Source: Rhytidiadelphus loreus
Taxonomy: Eukaryota; Streptophyta; Bryopsida; Hypnales; Hylocomiaceae
Direction: 5' to 3'
DNA: 64,000 nucleotides
Assembly (NCBI GenBank): GCA_947034895.1
Contig: OX344763.1
Coordinates: forward strand, 72,683,093 to 72,747,092
The translations under genes and the position numbers were made by a program. The notes under the pieces were generated by a model. The model made no database searches, was not told the DNA's origin, and saw nothing but the letters and a program-made list of their open reading frames with translations. Positions within the stretch are counted from its first letter, which is position 1. Each line of letters starts with the position of its first letter. Below are positions 63,190 through 64,000 of this stretch, one piece after another.

Positions 63190-64000
63190 TTGCACAACAA
63201 GTTTTTCCATTTTATTTTATTGGAAATTCGTGACATTATAGTCTTTTGGACATTAAAGTGCAAGGCAAGACCGTTCCTCCAATTTTTAGATTCATGTACA
63301 AAATCATCGAAAGCGACCACCAAGTGCATATTCTTTTCAATTCATGAGTTTAGGAGTAATTACAACTTGTACAACGAGTTTTTCCATTTTATTCTATTGG
63401 AAATTCGTGACATTATAGTTTTTTGGACATTAAAGTGCAAGGCAAGACCGTTCCTCCAATTTTTAGTTTCATGTACAAAATCATTAAAAGCGACCACCAA
63501 GTGCATATTCTTTTCAATTCATGAGTTTAGGAATAATTACAACTTGCACGACGAGTTTTTCCATTTTATTTTACGTGAATTTCGTGTCGTTATAGTTTCT
63601 TGGAGATTAATGCCCAGGGCCAGACCGTTCCTCCAATTTTTAGTTTCATGTACAAAATCATCGAAAGCGACCAAGAAGTGCATATTCTTTTCAATTCATG
63701 AGTTTAGGAATAATTACAACTTGCACGACAAGTTTTTCCATTTTATTTTACGTGAATTTCGTGATATTATATTTTGTTAGACATTAAAGTGCAAGGCAAG
63801 ACCGTTCCTCCAATTTTTAGTTTCATGTACAAAATCATCGAAAGCGACCACCAAGTGCATATTCTTTTCAATTCATGAGTTTAGGAATAATTACAACTTG
63901 CACAACAAGTTTTTCCATTTTATTTTATTGGAAATTCGTGACTTTATAGTTTTTTGGACATTAAAGTGCAAGGCATGACCGTTCCTCCAATTTTTAGTTT
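63190..64000. repeat. Segmental repeat A A D E A, copy 2 (cut by window end)
   Basis: It matches 61066-61876 at an offset of 2,124 bp with all the marker variants listed there. It runs to the end of the window, so its true length is unknown. Confidence 0.85.

Larger units (their letters stand above)
1..64000. repeat. 177-bp satellite DNA array filling the whole window
   Basis: The window is an uninterrupted head-to-tail array of one 177-bp monomer family, all copies in the same orientation. Phased at TTGCAC, complete monomers run from 176 to 63897 with partial copies at both ends. The spacing stays at exact multiples of 177 except for four single-base indels (one loss near 14,358; gains near 52,999, 55,148 and 57,097). 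GC counted on one class A monomer is 59 of 177. The array carries several monomer classes and many higher-order repeats. Arrays like this are typical of centromeric or heterochromatic DNA of eukaryotes, where they package into chromatin and may bind centromere-specific nucleosomes; that role is inferred from architecture only. I do not recognise the monomer as any satellite I know, including human alpha satellite (171 bp) or the Arabidopsis, rice and maize centromere repeats. Confidence 0.98.
57349..64000. repeat. Irregular A/D/E mosaic at the right end
   Basis: The order from 57349 is E E A D D E-like A E E A E D D A A D A D A D A A A D E A A D E A A A E A A D E A(partial). No single higher-order period holds, though pieces repeat: 61066-61876 matches 63190-64000 at 2,124 bp, and the E copies at 62305 and 63013 share TTTACATGAATTTCG at 708 bp. 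Other local variants are TTTTTCCGTTTT, CATAGTCTTTTGG-type changes (TATAGTCTTTTGG) and GTGACTTTATAG with GGCATGACCG. This is the most diverse part of the window and probably closer to an array edge. Confidence 0.88.

Noticed and set aside
1..64000. Many forward-strand open frames of 78-806 codons encoding a 59-residue repeat
   Set aside because: They follow the DNA repeat exactly, nearly all lack an in-frame ATG, they end wherever a C or E monomer or a TCATGA, CACCTAG or ATAAAAAG variant supplies a stop, and no unique domain, promoter or splice signal is visible. They are by-products of a 177-bp (59-codon) monomer.
1..64000. CRISPR array
   Set aside because: The periodic unit is 177 bp and the whole unit is repeated. 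There are no short constant repeats separated by unique spacers, and no cas genes.
1..64000. Human or primate alpha satellite, or a known plant centromere repeat
   Set aside because: The monomer is 177 bp rather than 171 bp, and I see no resemblance to alpha satellite or to the Arabidopsis, rice CentO or maize CentC repeats as I know them. A database search with the monomer consensus would settle the family.
1..64000. Telomeric or simple-sequence repeat, rRNA or tRNA gene cluster
   Set aside because: There is no short telomere-like motif in tandem, no conserved rRNA segment, and no tRNA A or B box with cloverleaf potential that I could recognise in the monomer.
1..64000. Bacterial origin or bacterial repeat protein gene
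   Set aside because: A 64-kb non-coding tandem array with layered higher-order repeats is typical of eukaryotic heterochromatin. The frames would need TTG starts, and no ribosome-binding sites precede them.

Overview
This window contains one thing: a head-to-tail tandem array of a 177-bp, AT-rich satellite (about 33% GC by counting one typical monomer). It starts inside a monomer at base 1 and ends inside one at base 64000. With monomers phased to begin at the motif TTGCAC, the first complete copy starts at 176 and the last, cut by the window edge, at 63898. That gives 360 complete copies plus two partial ones. All lie in the same orientation. I found no unique sequence, transposon, RNA gene or credible protein gene anywhere. 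Long satellite arrays of this kind, with 150-180 bp monomers and higher-order repeats, are typical of eukaryotic centromeric or heterochromatic DNA. A plant is my best guess from monomer length and composition, but I do not recognise the family and cannot name a species.

The monomers fall into a few classes that differ mainly in positions about 7-100, while positions about 130-170 are almost invariant. Class A is the commonest (core TATTGGAAATTCGTGAC, then TTTTTTGG). A' is A with TTTTATGG. B has TTTCATTGG, usually a GTGCAC start and GCGAGACC. C has ACGTGAATTTCGTGG, TTTCTTTAGAC and AAGTACAAGG. C' has the start of A and the rest of C. D has GTCGTTATAG, GAGATTAATGCCC and AGGGCCAGACC. E has CGTGATATTATATTTTG.

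Layout from left to right. (1) 1-12034 is rich in alternating A' and A and holds a 22-monomer (3,894-bp) segment duplicated nearly perfectly. (2) 12035-21237 is a mosaic of A-B-C trimers, A-C dimers and A/A' runs. (3) 21238-23361 is four A-B-C trimers forming two 1,062-bp hexamers. (4) 23362-26901 is a 1,239-bp heptamer in three copies, the third short by one monomer. (5) 26902-39822 is a patchwork of 1.8-2.1 kb segments copied two or three times. (6) 39823-53629 is dominated by a 531-bp A-B-C/C' trimer, with larger units layered on it. (7) 53630-57348 is almost pure but more variable class A, without B or C. (8) 57349-64000 is an irregular mixture of A, D and E, the most diverged part. The homogenised left side and heterogeneous right side suggest that the old edge of the array lies to the right.

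No genes act together here. Because 177 is exactly 59 codons and the forward-strand frame of class A has no stop, long open frames with a 59-residue period run through the array. I treat them as by-products of the repeat, not as genes. What the window does record is satellite evolution: unequal exchange in whole-monomer steps, segment duplication at several scales, and recombination inside monomers.
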